Positions 44,928 through 54,437 of a stretch of DNA of 64,000 nucleotides are shown here, one piece after another (the first letter of the stretch is position 1; each line of letters opens with the position of its first letter). The translations under genes and the position numbers were made by a program. The notes below the pieces were generated by a model, which saw only the letters and a program-made list of their open reading frames with translations, did no database searches and had not been told where the DNA came from. Source of the stretch: Streptomyces canus (lineage in GTDB: Bacteria > Actinomycetota > Actinomycetes > Streptomycetales > Streptomycetaceae); assembly GCF_030815415.1 (NCBI RefSeq), contig NZ_JAUSWW010000001.1:5332001-5396000 (forward strand). Reading direction: 5' to 3'.

Positions 44928-45134
44928 ATGACCGCTCGCACCCCTGATGCCGAGCCGCTGCTGACCCCGGCTGAGGTCGCCACCATGTTCCGCGTGGACC
45001 CGAAGACGGTCACGCGGTGGGCGAAGGCTGGGAAGCTCACGTCCATCCGTACGCTCGGCGGGCACCGCCGCTACCGCGAGGCGGAGGTCCGCGCACTGCT
45101 CGCGGGCATCCCCCAGCAGCGCAGCGAGGCCTGA
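44928..45134 (+). CDS. bldC: Developmental regulator BldC
   Basis: A 68-residue MerR-like DNA-binding protein without an effector domain: LLTPAEVATMFRVDPKTVTRWAKAGKLTSIRTLGGHRRYREAEVRALL covers nearly the whole protein (helix-turn-helix then wing). The length equals that of Streptomyces BldC, which delays entry into development and binds head to tail on direct repeats. ATG 44928 follows GAGGAG. It is monocistronic and closed by a strong terminator. Confidence 0.96.
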   Translation: MTARTPDAEPLLTPAEVATMFRVDPKTVTRWAKAGKLTSIRTLGGHRRYREAEVRALLAGIPQQRSEA

Positions 45135-45272
45135 ACCAACTGAATAACGGACAAACCGGCAGGTCCCCCAACGTGCCGAGGCGTCCGTAGACCAAGCTCC
45201 AAGCGACGCGGGTACTGCCCCAACAGAACCCACGCCCAAGCTCATCCCAGAACGTCACAGGGTGCGTCGTCG

Positions 45273-45310
45273 ATCGCGCTGGACTCCGCCGAGTCCAGCG
45301 CGATTTTTTT
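45273..45310 (+). terminator. Strong intrinsic terminator after bldC
   Basis: Perfect 14-bp stem (45273-45286 with 45291-45304), CGCC loop and a run of seven T: a textbook factor-independent terminator, rare in this window. Confidence 0.95.
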
Positions 45311-45616
45311 GTGCGTTTCACGTGCGGGATGTGGGCCGGCGCGCGGCGCTGTGAGCGGGCTTGTCGGAGTCTGGGGAGGGGTGTCGGATCTCCTGTGGAC
45401 GGCTGCCGACGTACCGACTGGTCGGCCCTGCGGGCTGGTGCAATTGCACATATTAAATTGACCAGTTGTAGGTGAGGTGTAAGTACCGCGATTTCAGAAA
45501 CTCATGCGGTGACACCCGTCACATGCCAGGGTCCTTGTTGCCCCTGGCGCATGTGCGCTAGAGGAGGCTCGCGTTCCACCGTCCCGCGTCCGTACGGCCG
45601 TTGGGGCCGCCGGTGG
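45311..45616. other. Intergenic region with an AT-rich patch and two palindromes
   Basis: About 305 bases with no supported gene. It holds the perfect palindrome GTGCAATTGCAC (45438-45449), an AT-rich patch with TTGACC (45458), and GTGACACCCGTCAC (45509-45522), which again fits GTGN6GNCAC. Neither flanking gene (bldC, DUF6274 gene) needs a promoter here, since both end towards it. Confidence 0.5.
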
Positions 45617-45814
45617 TCACGCGGGCGAGGGGCTTTCGTCCTCGGCGACCTCTCCACCGGCCTCGTCGGCCCGCGGGGCGGAGTCCATGGCGAGCCGCAG
45701 CAGCTGATGGCAGATCGGGCAGTGCCGCGTCAGATGGCGGCGATAGGAGGTAGCGGCCGACGACAGATGCGCACGGAGCAACGCCCGCGTCTCGTGCCTG
45801 GCCGAAGCCGCCAT
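45617..45814 (-). CDS. Small DUF6274-like protein
   Basis: A 65-residue protein starting AASARHETRALLRAHLSSA, with HLTRHCPICHQLLRLAM containing CxxC and neighbouring His, which may bind zinc. GGAGGTG lies just upstream of ATG 45814. It matches a small conserved Streptomyces family seen near bldC/hrpA, to my recollection DUF6274. Function unknown. Confidence 0.7.
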   Translation of the reverse strand: MAASARHETRALLRAHLSSAATSYRRHLTRHCPICHQLLRLAMDSAPRADEAGGEVAEDESPSPA

Positions 45815-45914
45815 ACGCCACCTCCAGGGGTCACACAGGGGAACAGGCCCTGGTTTCTGGAGTACCGAGCGAATGTGACGCCGTCAAGACGGCATAGGCG
45901 GCAGGGAGCGCGAA

Positions 45915-45942
45915 AGAGCCCGGATCCGAAGATCCGGGCTCT
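45915..45942. terminator. Hairpin with CGAA loop
   Basis: 12-bp perfect stem AGAGCCCGGATC / GATCCGGGCTCT; likely a second terminator downstream of the minus-strand tRNA-Asp. Confidence 0.6.
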
Positions 45943-45967
45943 CTGTTGCGGTGCTGACGGGATGACG

Positions 45968-46005
45968 AAGAAGGCCCGCACCTTTTGACGGGTGCGGGCC
46001 TTCTT
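45968..46005 (-). terminator. Terminator of tRNA-Asp
   Basis: 15-bp perfect stem (45968-45982 with 45991-46005), 8-base loop, 10 bases past the tRNA 3' end. Confidence 0.85.
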
Positions 46006-46014
46006 GCTTCACTG

Positions 46015-46089
46015 CGGTCCTGACGGGATTTGAACCCGCGGCCTCCACCTTGACAGGGTGGCGAGCACTCCAAGCTGCTCCACAGGACC
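46015..46089 (-). tRNA. tRNA-Asp (GTC)
   Basis: 75 bases; acceptor GGTCCTG pairs across 46083-46089 and 46016-46022; anticodon loop CTGTCAA. Differs by one base (D-arm region) from the copy at 52014. CCA not encoded. Confidence 0.94.
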
Positions 46090-46183
46090 AGGTTTCGCGG
46101 CGCTTATTGCTGCGTTGCGCTGCGAGAAGGACTGTACAGGAGGGTGAGCCCCGTGCGCGAACTCACCCAGTGTGCGGGGTTGG

Positions 46184-49100
46184 TTACGGGGCGGCGGCGT
46201 CGATCGCCTTCACGATCCGCTTGTCCGAGACGGGGTACGCCGTGCCCAGCGCGTGGGCGAAATAGCTGACCCGGAGCTCCTCGATCATCCAGCGGATGTC
46301 CAGCACGGAGGAGGGGACCGGGCGGCCCTGGGGCATCTGCTCCAGGAGCCAGGCGTACTCGTCCTGCATCTCGTGGACCTTCTCCATGCGCGTGGTGTCC
46401 CGCTGGACGTTCGTCGGCATCTGCTGGAGGCGCCGGTCCGCCGCGACCAGGTAGCGCATCAGGTCCGCCAGCCGACGCAGACCCGTCTCCGTCACGAAGC
46501 CCGGCCTCACGAGGGCGTCCAGCTGCTTGCGTACGTCCTGGAGGTTCGCCAGCAGCGCGGGGCTGCGTACGGCCTTGAGACGGCGCTCACAGGCCTGCCA
46601 GGCGGCAAGGACCTGCTGCACCTGGCCGACCGTACGGACCGTCGTGTCGACGATCTCGGCACGCACCTTGTCGTAGAGCTTCCGGTACGACTCCTCGTCC
46701 CACGCCGGCCCCCCGAAGTCGGCGATCAGCCGGTCCGCCGCCGCCATCGCGCAGTCGTCGAACAGGCCCTGGATGGAGCCGTGCGGGTTCGCCGAGAGCG
46801 CCAGCTTCTGCGGGTTCGTCAGCTTGTCCGACGCGAACTTCGCCGGGTTCACCGGGATGTTGCGCAGGATCAGCCGCCGCGTGCCCTTCCACATCGCCTC
46901 CGCCTGCTCCGCCTCCGTGTCGAAGAGGCGTACGGAGACCGTGTCGCCGTCGTCCACCAGCGCCGGGTACGCCTTCACCGGCTGGCCGGCGCGGCGCGTC
47001 TCGAAGACGCGGGTGAGGGAGCCGATGGTCCAGTCGGTCAGGCCCTTGCGCTCGAGGGACTCGCCGCCCTGGCGTTCCGCCGTCGCCGCGGCCGCCTGCG
47101 AGAGGGCCTGGCGCGCCTTCGGCTTCAGCCGGAGCTTCAGCGCCTCCAGGTCCTTGTCCTCGGCGAGATTGCGGCGCCGCTCGTCGACGATCCGGAAGGT
47201 GATGCGCAGGTGGTCCGGGACCTTCGACCAGTCGAAGTCCTCGGCGTCGAAGGGCACCCCGACCATCCGCTTGAGCTCACGGGCCATGGTGAGGGTCAGC
47301 GGCTCCTGAAGGGGGACCGCCGTGGCCAGGAAGCGCTGCGCGAAGTTCGGCGCCGGTACATAGTTGCGGCGGATCGGCTTGGGCAGGGAACGGATCAGCT
47401 CCGTCACCACCTCTTCCCGCAGCCCCGGGATCTGCCAGTCGAAGCCCTCGTCCGTGACCTGGTTGAGCACCTGGAGCGGGATGTGGACCGTCACACCGTC
47501 CGCGTCCGCACCCGGCTCGAACTGGTACGTCACACGGAACTTGAGCGGCCCCTGCCGCCACGAGTCCGGATAGTCGTCCTTGGTGACCGCCTCCGCCGAC
47601 TCCCGGATGAGCATCTCCCGCTCGAAGTCCAGGAAGTCCGGCTGCTCATGCCGCTTGTGCTTCCACCAGGAGTCGAAGTGGGCACCGGAGACGACGTGTT
47701 CGGGCACCCGCTGCTCGTAGAAGTCGAAGAGCGTCTCGTCGTCGACCACGATGTCCCGGCGCCGCGCCCGGTGCTCCAACTCCTCGACCTCGCTGAGGAG
47801 TTTGCGGTTGTCGGCGAAGAACTTGTGGTGGGTGCGCCAGTCGCCCTCGACGAGCGCGTTGCGAATGAAAAGCTCGCGGGACGTCTCCGGGTCGATCCGG
47901 CCGTAGTTCACCTTCCGCTGGGCGACGATCGGGACGCCGTAGAGCGTGACCTTCTCGTACGCCATCACGGCCGCCTGGTCCTTCTCCCAGTGCGGTTCGG
48001 AGTACGTCCGCTTCAGGAGGTGCTCGGCGAGCGGCTCGACCCACTCCGGCTCGATCTTCGCGTTGACGCGGGCCCAGAGACGCGACGTCTCGACCAGTTC
48101 GGCCGACATCACGAACCGCGGCTGCTTCTTGAAGAGCGCCGAGCCGGGGAAGATCGCGAACTTGGCGCTGCGGGCGCCCAGGTACTCGTTCTTGTTGCCG
48201 TCCTTCACGTCCTTCATACCGACGTGCGAGAGCAGACCGGCGAGGAGGGAGACGTGGACGCTCTGGTCGGGCGCGTCGTCCTCGTTGAGATGGATGCCCA
48301 TCTGCTTGGCGACCGTGCGCAGCTGGGTGTAGATGTCCTGCCACTCTCGGATGCGCAGGAAGTTCAGATACTCCTGCTTGCACATCCGGCGGAAGGACGA
48401 GGAGCCGCGCTCCTTCTGCTGCTCGCGCACGTACCGCCACAGGTTGAGATAGGCGAGGAAGTCGCTGGTCTCGTCCTTGAAGCGGGCGTGCTGCTGGTCG
48501 GCCTGGGCCTGTTTGTCGGCGGGGCGCTCGCGCGGGTCCTGGATGGACAGGGCGGCGGCTATGACCATGACCTCGCGGACACAGCCGTTCTTGTCGGCCT
48601 CCAGGACCATACGGGCCAGGCGCGGGTCGACGGGCAGCTGGGCGAGCTTGCGGCCGGTCTCGGTGAGCCGCTTGCGCGCGTCCTTCTGCGCCGGGTCAAG
48701 GGCGTTGAGCTCCTGCAGCAGCTGCACGCCGTCGCGGATGTTGCGGTGGTCCGGCGGGTCGATGAAGGGGAACTTCTCGATGTCGCCGAGGCCGGCCGCG
48801 GTCATCTGGAGGATGACGGAGGCCAGGTTGGTACGGAGGATCTCCGCGTCCGTGAACTCGGGGCGGGCCTCGAAGTCCTCTTCGGTGTAGAGCCGGATAC
48901 AGATGCCGTCGGACGTACGGCCGCAGCGGCCTTTGCGCTGGTTGGCGCTGGCCTGCGAGATCGCCTCGATGGGGAGCCGCTGAACCTTGGTGCGGTGGCT
49001 GTAGCGGCTGATCCGGGCGAAGCCGGGGTCGATGACGTACTTGATGCCCGGGACGGTCAGCGAGGTCTCGGCGACGTTCGTAGCCAGAACGATCCTGCGC

Positions 49101-50137
49101 CCGGTGTGCTGCTGGAACACGCGATGCTGCTCGGCGTGCGAGAGCCGGGCATACAGGGGAAGGACCTCGGTGAACCGGTAGTTCTTCTTGTTGAGCGCGT
49201 CCGCGGTGTCCCGGATCTCCCGCTCACCGGAGAGGAAGACCAGGATGTCGCCCTTGCCCTCGGACTGGAGCTCCTCGACGGCATCGCAGATCGCGGTGAT
49301 CTGGTCGCGGTCGGAGTCGTCGGAGTCCTCTTCGAGGAGCGGGCGGTAGCGGACCTCGACGGGATAGGTCCGGCCGCTGACCTCGACGATCGGCGCCTCA
49401 CCGAAGTGCCGGGAGAACCGCTCGGGATCGATGGTCGCCGAGGTGATGACGACCTTGAGGTCGGGCCGCTTCGGCAGCAGCTGGGCGAGGTAGCCCAGCA
49501 GGAAGTCGATGTTGAGGGACCGCTCGTGGGCCTCGTCGATGATGATCGTGTCGTAGGCGCGCAGCTCACGGTCGGTCTGGATCTCGGCGAGCAGGATGCC
49601 GTCCGTCATCAGCTTGATGAAGGTGCCGCCCGGGTTCACCTGGTCGGTGAACCGCACCTTCCAGCCGACGGCCTCACCGAGCGGGGTGTCCAGCTCCTCG
49701 GCGACCCGCTCGGCCACGGTGCGGGCGGCGATACGACGGGGCTGGGTGTGCCCGATCATGCCGCGGACGCCACGGCCCAGCTCCAGACAGATCTTCGGGA
49801 TCTGGGTCGTCTTGCCCGACCCGGTCTCACCCGCGACGATCACGACCTGGTGATCCCGGATGGCGTCCGCGATCTCGGCCTTCTTCTGGCTGACGGGCAG
49901 CTGCTCGGGATAGCTGACGGCGGGCACACGTCCGCGCCGCTTGGCCATCCGCTCCTCGGCACTGGCGACCTCGCCCTCGATCTCGGCGAGCACGGCGGCC
50001 CGTGCTTCGGGCTTGCGGATCTTGCGCGCGCCTTCGAGCCTGCGCCCGAGTCGCTGCGCGTCGCGCAGGGAGAGCTCGGTCAGGCGAGGGGCGATTGTGC
50101 CGAGGGCCGGGGCACCGGGGGCGGGATGCGTAGACAT
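46184..50137 (-). CDS. hrpA: ATP-dependent RNA helicase HrpA
   Basis: A 1317-residue DEAH-box helicase. Walker A GETGSGKTTQIP (about 103-114), DEAH at 201-204, SAT motif III in VVITSATIDPERF, QRKGRCGRTSDG motif VI, then winged-helix, OB and the long HrpA-specific C-terminal region (DUF3418) from about residue 700. Length is that of the bacterial HrpA family. HrpA proteins remodel RNA and, in E. coli, rescue stalled ribosomes. Starts at ATG 50137. Downstream lies tRNA-Asp. Confidence 0.95.
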   Translation of the reverse strand: MSTHPAPGAPALGTIAPRLTELSLRDAQRLGRRLEGARKIRKPEARAAVLAEIEGEVASAEERMAKRRGRVPAVSYPEQLPVSQKKAEIADAIRDHQVVIVAGETGSGKTTQIPKICLELGRGVRGMIGHTQPRRIAARTVAERVAEELDTPLGEAVGWKVRFTDQVNPGGTFIKLMTDGILLAEIQTDRELRAYDTIIIDEAHERSLNIDFLLGYLAQLLPKRPDLKVVITSATIDPERFSRHFGEAPIVEVSGRTYPVEVRYRPLLEEDSDDSDRDQITAICDAVEELQSEGKGDILVFLSGEREIRDTADALNKKNYRFTEVLPLYARLSHAEQHRVFQQHTGRRIVLATNVAETSLTVPGIKYVIDPGFARISRYSHRTKVQRLPIEAISQASANQRKGRCGRTSDGICIRLYTEEDFEARPEFTDAEILRTNLASVILQMTAAGLGDIEKFPFIDPPDHRNIRDGVQLLQELNALDPAQKDARKRLTETGRKLAQLPVDPRLARMVLEADKNGCVREVMVIAAALSIQDPRERPADKQAQADQQHARFKDETSDFLAYLNLWRYVREQQKERGSSSFRRMCKQEYLNFLRIREWQDIYTQLRTVAKQMGIHLNEDDAPDQSVHVSLLAGLLSHVGMKDVKDGNKNEYLGARSAKFAIFPGSALFKKQPRFVMSAELVETSRLWARVNAKIEPEWVEPLAEHLLKRTYSEPHWEKDQAAVMAYEKVTLYGVPIVAQRKVNYGRIDPETSRELFIRNALVEGDWRTHHKFFADNRKLLSEVEELEHRARRRDIVVDDETLFDFYEQRVPEHVVSGAHFDSWWKHKRHEQPDFLDFEREMLIRESAEAVTKDDYPDSWRQGPLKFRVTYQFEPGADADGVTVHIPLQVLNQVTDEGFDWQIPGLREEVVTELIRSLPKPIRRNYVPAPNFAQRFLATAVPLQEPLTLTMARELKRMVGVPFDAEDFDWSKVPDHLRITFRIVDERRRNLAEDKDLEALKLRLKPKARQALSQAAAATAERQGGESLERKGLTDWTIGSLTRVFETRRAGQPVKAYPALVDDGDTVSVRLFDTEAEQAEAMWKGTRRLILRNIPVNPAKFASDKLTNPQKLALSANPHGSIQGLFDDCAMAAADRLIADFGGPAWDEESYRKLYDKVRAEIVDTTVRTVGQVQQVLAAWQACERRLKAVRSPALLANLQDVRKQLDALVRPGFVTETGLRRLADLMRYLVAADRRLQQMPTNVQRDTTRMEKVHEMQDEYAWLLEQMPQGRPVPSSVLDIRWMIEELRVSYFAHALGTAYPVSDKRIVKAIDAAAP

Positions 50138-50216
50138 ACGCGATCCAGGATCTCATCCCGCGCAAAGAAGGGGCGAACCCTTTTGGGCCCGCCCCCTCTC
50201 GCACTCCCCGTTCGCG

Positions 50217-51837
50217 TCACCGCACGTCGACGTAGTCCTCCGTGCCGCTGCCCACGAAGTGCTTGCTGTCGGGGTACAGGAAGACGGGCACCCAGGTGCC
50301 GTCCTGCTGGGCCTTGAAGCCCTTGCTGAAGGATCCGCTCGTCTTGGTGGTGACGGTGGCCATCAGGTACCAGGTGCTCTTGCCCTTGGGCCGGAAGAGG
50401 ATCTGGACCTTCTTGTCGCCGTACGCCTTCCAGGTCGACGTGCCGGGCTTGCGCTCCTGGAGCACGCCCTTCACGGTGATCGTCCGGCCCTTGGTGACGG
50501 GCTCGGGGGGAGGCGTTGGCGTCCTTGATCCGGGTCAGGGCACGGTTCTTGCGCAGGCTCTTGCTGACGGTGCCCTTGATGTCCTTGGTGCTGGACCCGG
50601 CGTAGCGCAGCCGCCAGTAGCCGTCCGTGTAGCCCGGCAGGTTCTCGACGACGAACTGCGAGCCGAAGCTCGTCTTCACCGTCTTCTTGGTGCTCCAGCC
50701 GGTGCTGCCGTCGGCCGAGTACTGGATGTCGACGCTGATCCGGTCGTTGGTGTCGCGCCCGATCAGATCGAGGCTGCCGGTGATGTCGAGCTGCGCGTAC
50801 TTGTCCTGCGCGGCCGTGAACTCCGTGAACTTCGTCGTGGCCGTGACCGTGGCGGTGACCTCGGCGGTCGTGGTGCGCTGGACGAAGGGGTTGTACGGGT
50901 AGGACCGGAAGGCGACCTCGTAGACGCTCTTGCTGCCGTACGGGGACTTCGTGAAGGAGAAGCGGCCGTCGGCGTCGGTGGTCGCCTCGGTGGGGCTGCA
51001 CGTGGTGCAGTCCTTGTAGTCCATCTCCAGCGGGATGCCGGACAGCGGCTTCCACTCCGAGCCGTACTGGTACTGGAGGGTGCCGGTGACGTCGATCCGG
51101 TCGCCCGCCGTGACGTGGAAGCTGCTCTTGTCGAGGACGAACCGGGTGGGCGCGGCCTGCGGTCTGACGTCGACCCAGGGGACGGTGGCGAAGCCCAGGT
51201 CACCGTTGTACTGGGCGAAGGTCCAGCCGCCCGACGTCGTCTCGTCGGAGGCGGAGAAGTGGCCGGCCTCGTCCGTGACGACGGTCGAGTCCTCGTTCTC
51301 GTCGAACGTGAGGTCCACGGGGGCCCCGGGCAGCGGCACCGTCTCACGGGTGGCGGGGTCGCGCAGGACCAGGTCGCCGGTGGCGGTGACCGTCCGGTGC
51401 TCGATGTCCGGATCGGTCGGTGTGACGGTGAAACCGCTGATGACAGGCTGCTTCTCGTACCGCAGCGTGCCCGCGTTCCGCTGGAGGGTCGTCTCGCCCG
51501 CGGTGTTCGTGGCCTCGATGTCGATCGTGTACTTGCCGAGCGTGTCGAGGTGGACGGGCGGGGAGGACCAGATGCCTTCCCACGAGCTCGTGTAGTACGT
51601 CTGCGTGAATTCGGTGACCGTGGCGACCGGTGTGTCGGTCTCGCTGCTGCCGACGGGGCGCAGCGACGCGGTGATCCTGTCGATCGTCCCGCTGTAGTTG
51701 AGGCGTACGTCGATGACCGACCAGTCGGCCTGGTCGCTGTACGCCGTCATGACGGTCGGCCCCGCGGCGTGGGCCGTGCCGGGTATCGCGAGTGTGGAGA
51801 CCAGGACGGCACCGGCCGTCACCAGGCCTCGGACCAT
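50217..51837 (-). pseudogene. Secreted beta-sandwich-repeat protein, frameshifted
   Basis: The main frame begins MVRGLVTAGAVLVSTLAIPGTAHAA, a signal peptide, and continues for about 440 residues of tandem Ig-like/transthyretin-like segments (for example VDLTFDENEDSTVVTDEAGHFSAS and RFSFTKSPYGSKSVYEVAF). Near 50505-50510 a run of six G (C on the coding strand) shifts the frame: the sense sequence resumes one frame over with GRTITVKGVLQERKPGTSTW and ends ...YVDVR at 50217. With five bases in the run the reading would be continuous (ASPEPVTK). Either a real mutation, a switchable tract or an assembly error. Without it the product has about 540 residues. Function unknown; perhaps surface-exposed. 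Confidence 0.8.
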
Positions 51838-51874
51838 GCGTCTCAAGAACCCCCCAGGCTCTCTGTGAGCGACG

Positions 51875-51904
51875 AAAACCCCCTCCGGTCGCCCGGAGGG
51901 GGTT
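51875..51904 (-). terminator. Terminator of the tRNA-Glu/Asp/Phe cluster
   Basis: AACCCCCTCCGG / CCGGAGGGGGTT with a TCGC loop, directly past tRNA-Phe on the minus strand. Confidence 0.85.
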
Positions 51905-51915
51905 GACGTACTGAG

Positions 51916-51989
51916 TGGCTGGGGCCGGGGTCGAACCGGCGACCTATCGCTTTTCAGGCGATCGCTCGTACCAACTGAGCTACCCAGCC
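51916..51989 (-). tRNA. tRNA-Phe (GAA)
   Basis: 74 bases; acceptor GGCTGGG pairs with CCCAGCC; anticodon loop CTGAAAA; T loop TTCGACC. CCA not encoded. Confidence 0.95.
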
Positions 51990-52013
51990 ACGAGGTTTCC
52001 GAGGAAACCTCAG

Positions 52014-52088
52014 CGGTCCTGACGGGATTTGAACCCGCGGCCTCCACCTTGACAGGGTGGCGAGCACTCCAAACTGCTCCACAGGACC
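52014..52088 (-). tRNA. tRNA-Asp (GTC), second copy
   Basis: One base different from the gene at 46015. Middle member of the cluster Glu-Asp-Phe. Confidence 0.94.
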
Positions 52089-52126
52089 TGGCTTTGTGTG
52101 CGAACAGTGTCGCACACGGTGTTGCG

Positions 52127-52199
52127 TGCCCCCAACGGGATTCGAACCCGTGCTACCGCCTTGAAAGGGCGGCGTCCTAGGCCGCTAGACGATGAGGGC
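52127..52199 (-). tRNA. tRNA-Glu (TTC)
   Basis: 73 bases; acceptor GCCCTCA pairs with TGGGGGC (one G-T); anticodon loop CTTTCAA; T loop TTCGAAT. First member of the cluster. Confidence 0.95.
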
Positions 52200-52278
52200 T
52201 ATCGGCCCGCCTTGCGCTTCTCAGCGCGTCGGGGACGTGAGAAGCATATGGGATGCCGGGAGGTATCGCCAAAACGGT

Positions 52279-53886
52279 TTAGGGAGCGCTGTCGGACGGG
52301 CTGGGGGACGGTGTCGGGGCGGGGCTCGGGGTGGGGCTGGGGGTGGCGCTCGGGGTGGGAGCCGCGCCCGGCAGGTTCTCCTCCGGCAGGTGGCGGCTGA
52401 CCTCGGCCGTCGTCAGGCCGAGCCCGCCGAGTTTGATCTCGTCCCAGGCCTGGAGGTGCCGGGAGTCGCGGTCGAAGTAGAGGATCGAGGCCTCGATCGG
52501 GTCCGGGTACTTCCCCTCCACCGCACGCAGCCCGCTGCCGCCGGTGGAGCCCTCGACGCGCAGCCGGGTGCCGTTGCGCAGGACCTCCATCTCCTGGTGG
52601 TGCAGATGGCCGGAGAGCACCAGCGGCACCGAGCCGTCGACCTCCCGCGCGGCCGACGGCTCGTGCGCGACGGCGACGTCCACGGGCTTTCCGGCGGTCG
52701 TCCAGTCGCGCAGCGCGGCGGCGAGGCGGGCGCCCGCGGCCTCCTGGGTCTCCTCGCCGCCGGGCCCCTCGCTGCGGTCGGGTGTGAACTGCGGGTCGCC
52801 GATGCCGGCGAAGCGCAGGCCGGCGACGTTCTGGGCGCGCCCGTCGTCGAGGACGTGCACGTTCTTCAGGCCCTCCATGTAGCGCTGGGTGACGCCGGAG
52901 TCGTGGTTGCCCCGCACCCACACGTACGGCGCCCCGAGGTCCTCGATGGGGTCCAGGAAGCCGTTCTCGGCGGCCGTGCCGTGGTCCATGGTGTCGCCGG
53001 AGTCGACGATGACGTTCACCTGGTACTGCTCCACCAGGGAGGCGACGATCTTCCAGCTGGCCGGGTTCAGATGGATGTCCGAGATGTGCAGGACACGGAT
53101 GGTGGTGGGGTCCGGCTGGTAGGCGGGGAGTGTGGAGGTGACGTCGTACAGCTTCGTCACGTTGGTGACGAGTCGCGCCAACTCCTGCTGATAGACGTCG
53201 AATTCGGTGACGATGTTGCGTGCGTTGCCCACCAGGGACGGGGCGGAGGAGAGCAGTCCGGAGAACTTCGGCTCCAGGACGGAGTCGGGGTTCCAGGTGG
53301 CGTAAGCCGTCCCGCCGGACGCGGCGAGCATGCCGAGGGCGAGGCCGCCGGCGGCGAGGGCGCGGCGGGGGCGGCGGTAGACGGCGAGGCCGAGGGCGGT
53401 GGCGCCCACGACGACGGCGACACAGGACCGTACGGCCAGGTCGAGGGTGCCGTGCTCGACGTCCTCGGCGACCTCGTCCTGGAGCCCGGAGAGGCGTTCG
53501 GGGTGGTCGACCAGGGCCTGGGAGCGGACCGGGTCGAGCTGGTCGACGTTGACGTCCAGGCGGACGGGGGCGTGGTGGCTGTCCAGTTGCAGGGCGCCCA
53601 GCGGGGAGACATTGATCTTCGTGCCGCCGGTGAAGGACGGGCGCAGGGTCATCGTCGTGTTCATGGGGCCGACGGGGGTGCGGACATTGCCGACGATCAG
53701 CAGCCCCAGCCATGCCCCGAGCAGCACGACGGCCACCAGCCCGACGGCCCGGGCCCACGGGTGCGGCTGGTGGACGAGTTCCAGTGTCGGCAGGGGGCGG
53801 CGGGTGCGGTAGTGGCGGGCGAGGGTGCGTGGCGAGCGGCGTAGGCGGACCAGGACGTTCAGGACTGCGGCGGGGACGCGAGCCAT
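52279..53886 (-). CDS. Membrane-associated metallophosphoesterase
   Basis: A 535-residue protein. One membrane helix at about 45-67 and further hydrophobic segments near 155-195 precede a calcineurin-like phosphoesterase domain: VLHISDIHLNP, VDSGDTMDHG, VWVRGNHDSG and VLSGHLHHQEM supply the two-metal ligands. The C-terminus is a Pro/Ser/Thr-rich tail. The substrate may be a phosphomonoester or phosphodiester of the envelope or a nucleotide; not predictable. ATG 53886 starts just ahead of a basic cytoplasmic stretch. Confidence 0.9.
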   Translation of the reverse strand: MARVPAAVLNVLVRLRRSPRTLARHYRTRRPLPTLELVHQPHPWARAVGLVAVVLLGAWLGLLIVGNVRTPVGPMNTTMTLRPSFTGGTKINVSPLGALQLDSHHAPVRLDVNVDQLDPVRSQALVDHPERLSGLQDEVAEDVEHGTLDLAVRSCVAVVVGATALGLAVYRRPRRALAAGGLALGMLAASGGTAYATWNPDSVLEPKFSGLLSSAPSLVGNARNIVTEFDVYQQELARLVTNVTKLYDVTSTLPAYQPDPTTIRVLHISDIHLNPASWKIVASLVEQYQVNVIVDSGDTMDHGTAAENGFLDPIEDLGAPYVWVRGNHDSGVTQRYMEGLKNVHVLDDGRAQNVAGLRFAGIGDPQFTPDRSEGPGGEETQEAAGARLAAALRDWTTAGKPVDVAVAHEPSAAREVDGSVPLVLSGHLHHQEMEVLRNGTRLRVEGSTGGSGLRAVEGKYPDPIEASILYFDRDSRHLQAWDEIKLGGLGLTTAEVSRHLPEENLPGAAPTPSATPSPTPSPAPTPSPSPSDSAP

Positions 53887-53959
53887 TGGTCCCGTATGCC
53901 CAAGTCCGGGGGCGGTTATGCGGCTCCGCTGTGGCGGGCGGCGGGGCCGGGCTCCGCGG

Positions 53960-54310
53960 TCAGCCCCAGCCCAGCTCGTGGAGCCGCTCGTCGTCGATGC
54001 CGAAGTGGTGGGCGATCTCGTGGATCACGGTCACGGCGACTTCGTGCACCACGTCGTCCTGGGTCTCGCAGAAGCGCAGGGTCGGACCCATGTAGATCGA
54101 GATGCGGTCGGGGAGCACGCCGGCGTACCACTCGCCGCGGTCGGTGAGCGGGGTGCCCTCGTAGAGGCCCAGCAGTTCGGGGTCGTCGGCGGGGGGTTCG
54201 TCCTCGACGAACACGGCGACGTTGTCCATGACCCGGGTCAGCTCGGGCGGGATCCGGTCCAGGGCCTGGCTCACGAGTTCTTCGAAGGCTTCGCGCGTCA
54301 TCTCCAGCAC
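53960..54310 (-). CDS. Minimal zincin-like metallopeptidase
   Basis: A 116-residue protein of the small 'metallopeptidase family protein' group: FEELVSQALDRIPPELTRVMDNVAVFVED at the start and the zinc motif HEIAHHFGIDD (HExxHxxGxxD) near the C-terminus. The GTG at 54310 gives LEMTREAFEEL as in relatives; ATG 54301 is an alternative. No signal peptide, so cytoplasmic. Neither substrate nor role is known. Confidence 0.85.
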   Translation of the reverse strand: MLEMTREAFEELVSQALDRIPPELTRVMDNVAVFVEDEPPADDPELLGLYEGTPLTDRGEWYAGVLPDRISIYMGPTLRFCETQDDVVHEVAVTVIHEIAHHFGIDDERLHELGWG

Positions 54311-54437
54311 AGGGCCATTGTCGGGGACGGGGTGCCTGGAGCGGAGGCGGGTGCGGGTGGGTCTCGCGCGTGTCCTCTTGTGGGCGGCGGGAGTTGAACA
54401 GGTTGACTCTCTCGACCGCCCTCGGAGGTGGCTGCCC

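Noticed and set aside
46172..50317. A 1381-codon open frame on the plus strand opposite hrpA
   Set aside because: Complement of hrpA; high GC keeps this frame free of stops. No domain, and the minus strand encodes a full helicase.
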